A stretch of DNA of 14,183 nucleotides, from NCBI GenBank assembly GCA_009920815.1, contig RFZH01000036.1:1-14183 (forward strand). The letters are read 5' to 3'. Below, in pieces: positions 13,262 to 14,183 of the stretch. The notes under the pieces were generated by a model. It ran no database searches. It was not told the origin of the DNA and worked only from the letters and a program-made list of their open reading frames with translations. Every line of letters starts with the position of its first letter. Positions within the stretch are counted from its first letter, which is position 1. Position numbers and translations under genes: made by a program. Origin of the DNA: Paracoccaceae bacterium. GTDB taxonomy: Bacteria; Pseudomonadota; Alphaproteobacteria; Rhodobacterales; Rhodobacteraceae.

Positions 13262-14170
13262 ATGACGCAGTTAACAATCGATATCACGCCCGAAGTGCAA
13301 CGCGCGCTTGACCTGAAACAACCGGTCGTCGCTTTGGAAAGTACAATTATCACCCATGGAATGCCCTGGCCACAAAACTTGGAAATGGCCCAAAAGGTTG
13401 AACAAACCATTCGTGACAATGGCGCTGTACCCGCGACAATAGCAGTGTTGAAAGGTCGCATTAAAATCGGCTTGGATGCCGATGATTTGACGGCCCTCGC
13501 ACAAACGCCCGACGCGCGAAAGTTATCGCGCGCTGATTTGGCTATATGTGTTGTTCAAGGTGTTACAGGCGCAACGACCGTTGCTGCCACCATGATATTG
13601 GCCAACCTCGCGGGTATCAAAGTTTTCGCCACAGGCGGCATCGGCGGCGTACATCGCGGCGCAGAAACCAGCATGGATATTTCAGCGGATTTATACGAAT
13701 TGGCGCAAACGCCTGTTACCGTTGTGGCCGCCGGGGCCAAAGCAATTTTGGATATTCCCAAAACACTTGAGGTTCTAGAAACCTTGGGGGTGCCTGTGAT
13801 CGCATATGGTCAATCAGAACTGCCCGCATTTTGGTCACGTCAAAGCGGGATCACCGCGCCGTTGCGCATGGATGATCCTGCCGACATTGCCAAGGCTCAA
13901 ACGCTTAGATCCGCAATGGGCATCCCGGGCGGTCAATTGATTGCGAACCCCGTTCCGCAAGATGCCGAAATTCCGCAAAGCGAAATTGACCCTGTCATCG
14001 CGCAAGCGATCCAAGAAGCTGAGGACCAAAACATCAGTGCAAAAGCCGTCACGCCATTTTTATTGGGACGAATCTTTGAATTGACGCATGGACGGTCTTT
14101 GGCCACCAACATTGCATTGGTTTTGAACAATGCGCGGGTTGCTGCCGAAATCGCGCGTCACATGACATAA
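13262..14170 (+). CDS. psuG: Pseudouridine-5'-phosphate glycosidase
   Basis: PsuG breaks the C-C glycosidic bond of pseudouridine 5'-phosphate, giving uracil and ribose 5-phosphate (reversible), in the cytoplasm. The 302-residue protein shows the family motifs: VALESTIITHGMP at residues 23-35 with the catalytic-type Glu26; RKLSRADL at 86-93 with Lys87, matching the Schiff-base Lys of the E. coli enzyme; FATGGIGGVHRGAETSMDIS at 122-141 with Asp139; AAGAKAILDIPKTLEVLETLGVPV at 156-179 with Lys160; and TNIALVLNNARVAAEIA near the end. Length agrees with the usual 300-315. One base separates it from the psuK stop, so the two form a pair of consecutive pathway steps. The stop TAA is at 14168-14170, 13 bases before the window ends, so any downstream operon member or terminator is out of view. 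Confidence 0.96.
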   Translation: MTQLTIDITPEVQRALDLKQPVVALESTIITHGMPWPQNLEMAQKVEQTIRDNGAVPATIAVLKGRIKIGLDADDLTALAQTPDARKLSRADLAICVVQGVTGATTVAATMILANLAGIKVFATGGIGGVHRGAETSMDISADLYELAQTPVTVVAAGAKAILDIPKTLEVLETLGVPVIAYGQSELPAFWSRQSGITAPLRMDDPADIAKAQTLRSAMGIPGGQLIANPVPQDAEIPQSEIDPVIAQAIQEAEDQNISAKAVTPFLLGRIFELTHGRSLATNIALVLNNARVAAEIARHMT

Positions 14171-14183
14171 TTCGCACATTCAA

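Overview
The window looks like chromosomal DNA from an alphaproteobacterium of the order Rhodobacterales (Roseobacter-type). The evidence is a holin plus GH108-type endolysin pair resembling the release cassette of Rhodobacter-type gene transfer agents (GTAs), placed directly downstream of argC and ccmE; a single-chain, more than 1100-residue indolepyruvate:ferredoxin oxidoreductase; a SelO protein ending in a bacterial Cys tail; and a HupE/UreJ protein next to a DUF4198 protein. Base composition is moderate, which would suit a pelagic lineage, but I could not compute it. Taxonomy is inferred from gene content and family resemblance only.

Layout. (1) 1-743, +: the 3' part of a glycosyltransferase that enters from outside the window. 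(2) 794-2206, +: selO, a protein AMPylase. (3) 2208-5686, -: a tight colinear run read right to left as murI, argC, ccmE, GTA-type endolysin, GTA-type holin. It converges on selO with one base between the stop codons. The endolysin reading frame is cut by an in-frame TAA, yet its C-terminal domain continues unbroken in the same frame behind the stop. (4) 5813-9220, -: indolepyruvate:ferredoxin oxidoreductase, divergent from (5) 9358-10266, +: a LysR-type regulator. The 137-base gap between them holds two palindromes that are good operator candidates. (6) 10267-10569: a 303-base intergenic stretch with three dyads and a strong intrinsic terminator, a likely small RNA or structured 3' UTR. (7) 10570-11582, -: a broken HupE/UreJ-type membrane protein gene whose N-terminal and C-terminal parts lie in different frames. 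(8) 11557-14170, +: DUF4198 periplasmic protein, psuK, psuG, packed with 0-1 base gaps.

How the genes work together. psuK and psuG make a complete pseudouridine catabolic pair: the kinase makes pseudouridine 5'-phosphate and the glycosidase splits it to uracil and ribose 5-phosphate. The DUF4198 gene ahead of them shares its 5' end with the divergent HupE gene. DUF4198 and HupE/UreJ families are both associated with metal (Ni/Co-type) uptake, so a small metal-handling pair is likely, now damaged on the HupE side. The LysR protein is the obvious candidate regulator of the oxidoreductase. MurI makes D-glutamate for peptidoglycan, ArgC serves arginine synthesis and CcmE serves cytochrome c maturation. 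The lysis genes appear to ride on this housekeeping operon.

I found no wholly new multi-gene system. The most notable points are two recently broken genes (endolysin and HupE), the head-to-head overlapping start regions at 11557-11582, the candidate small RNA at about 10360-10433 and the palindromic operator region at 9279-9319. No tRNA, rRNA, CRISPR array, insertion sequence or attachment site was seen.
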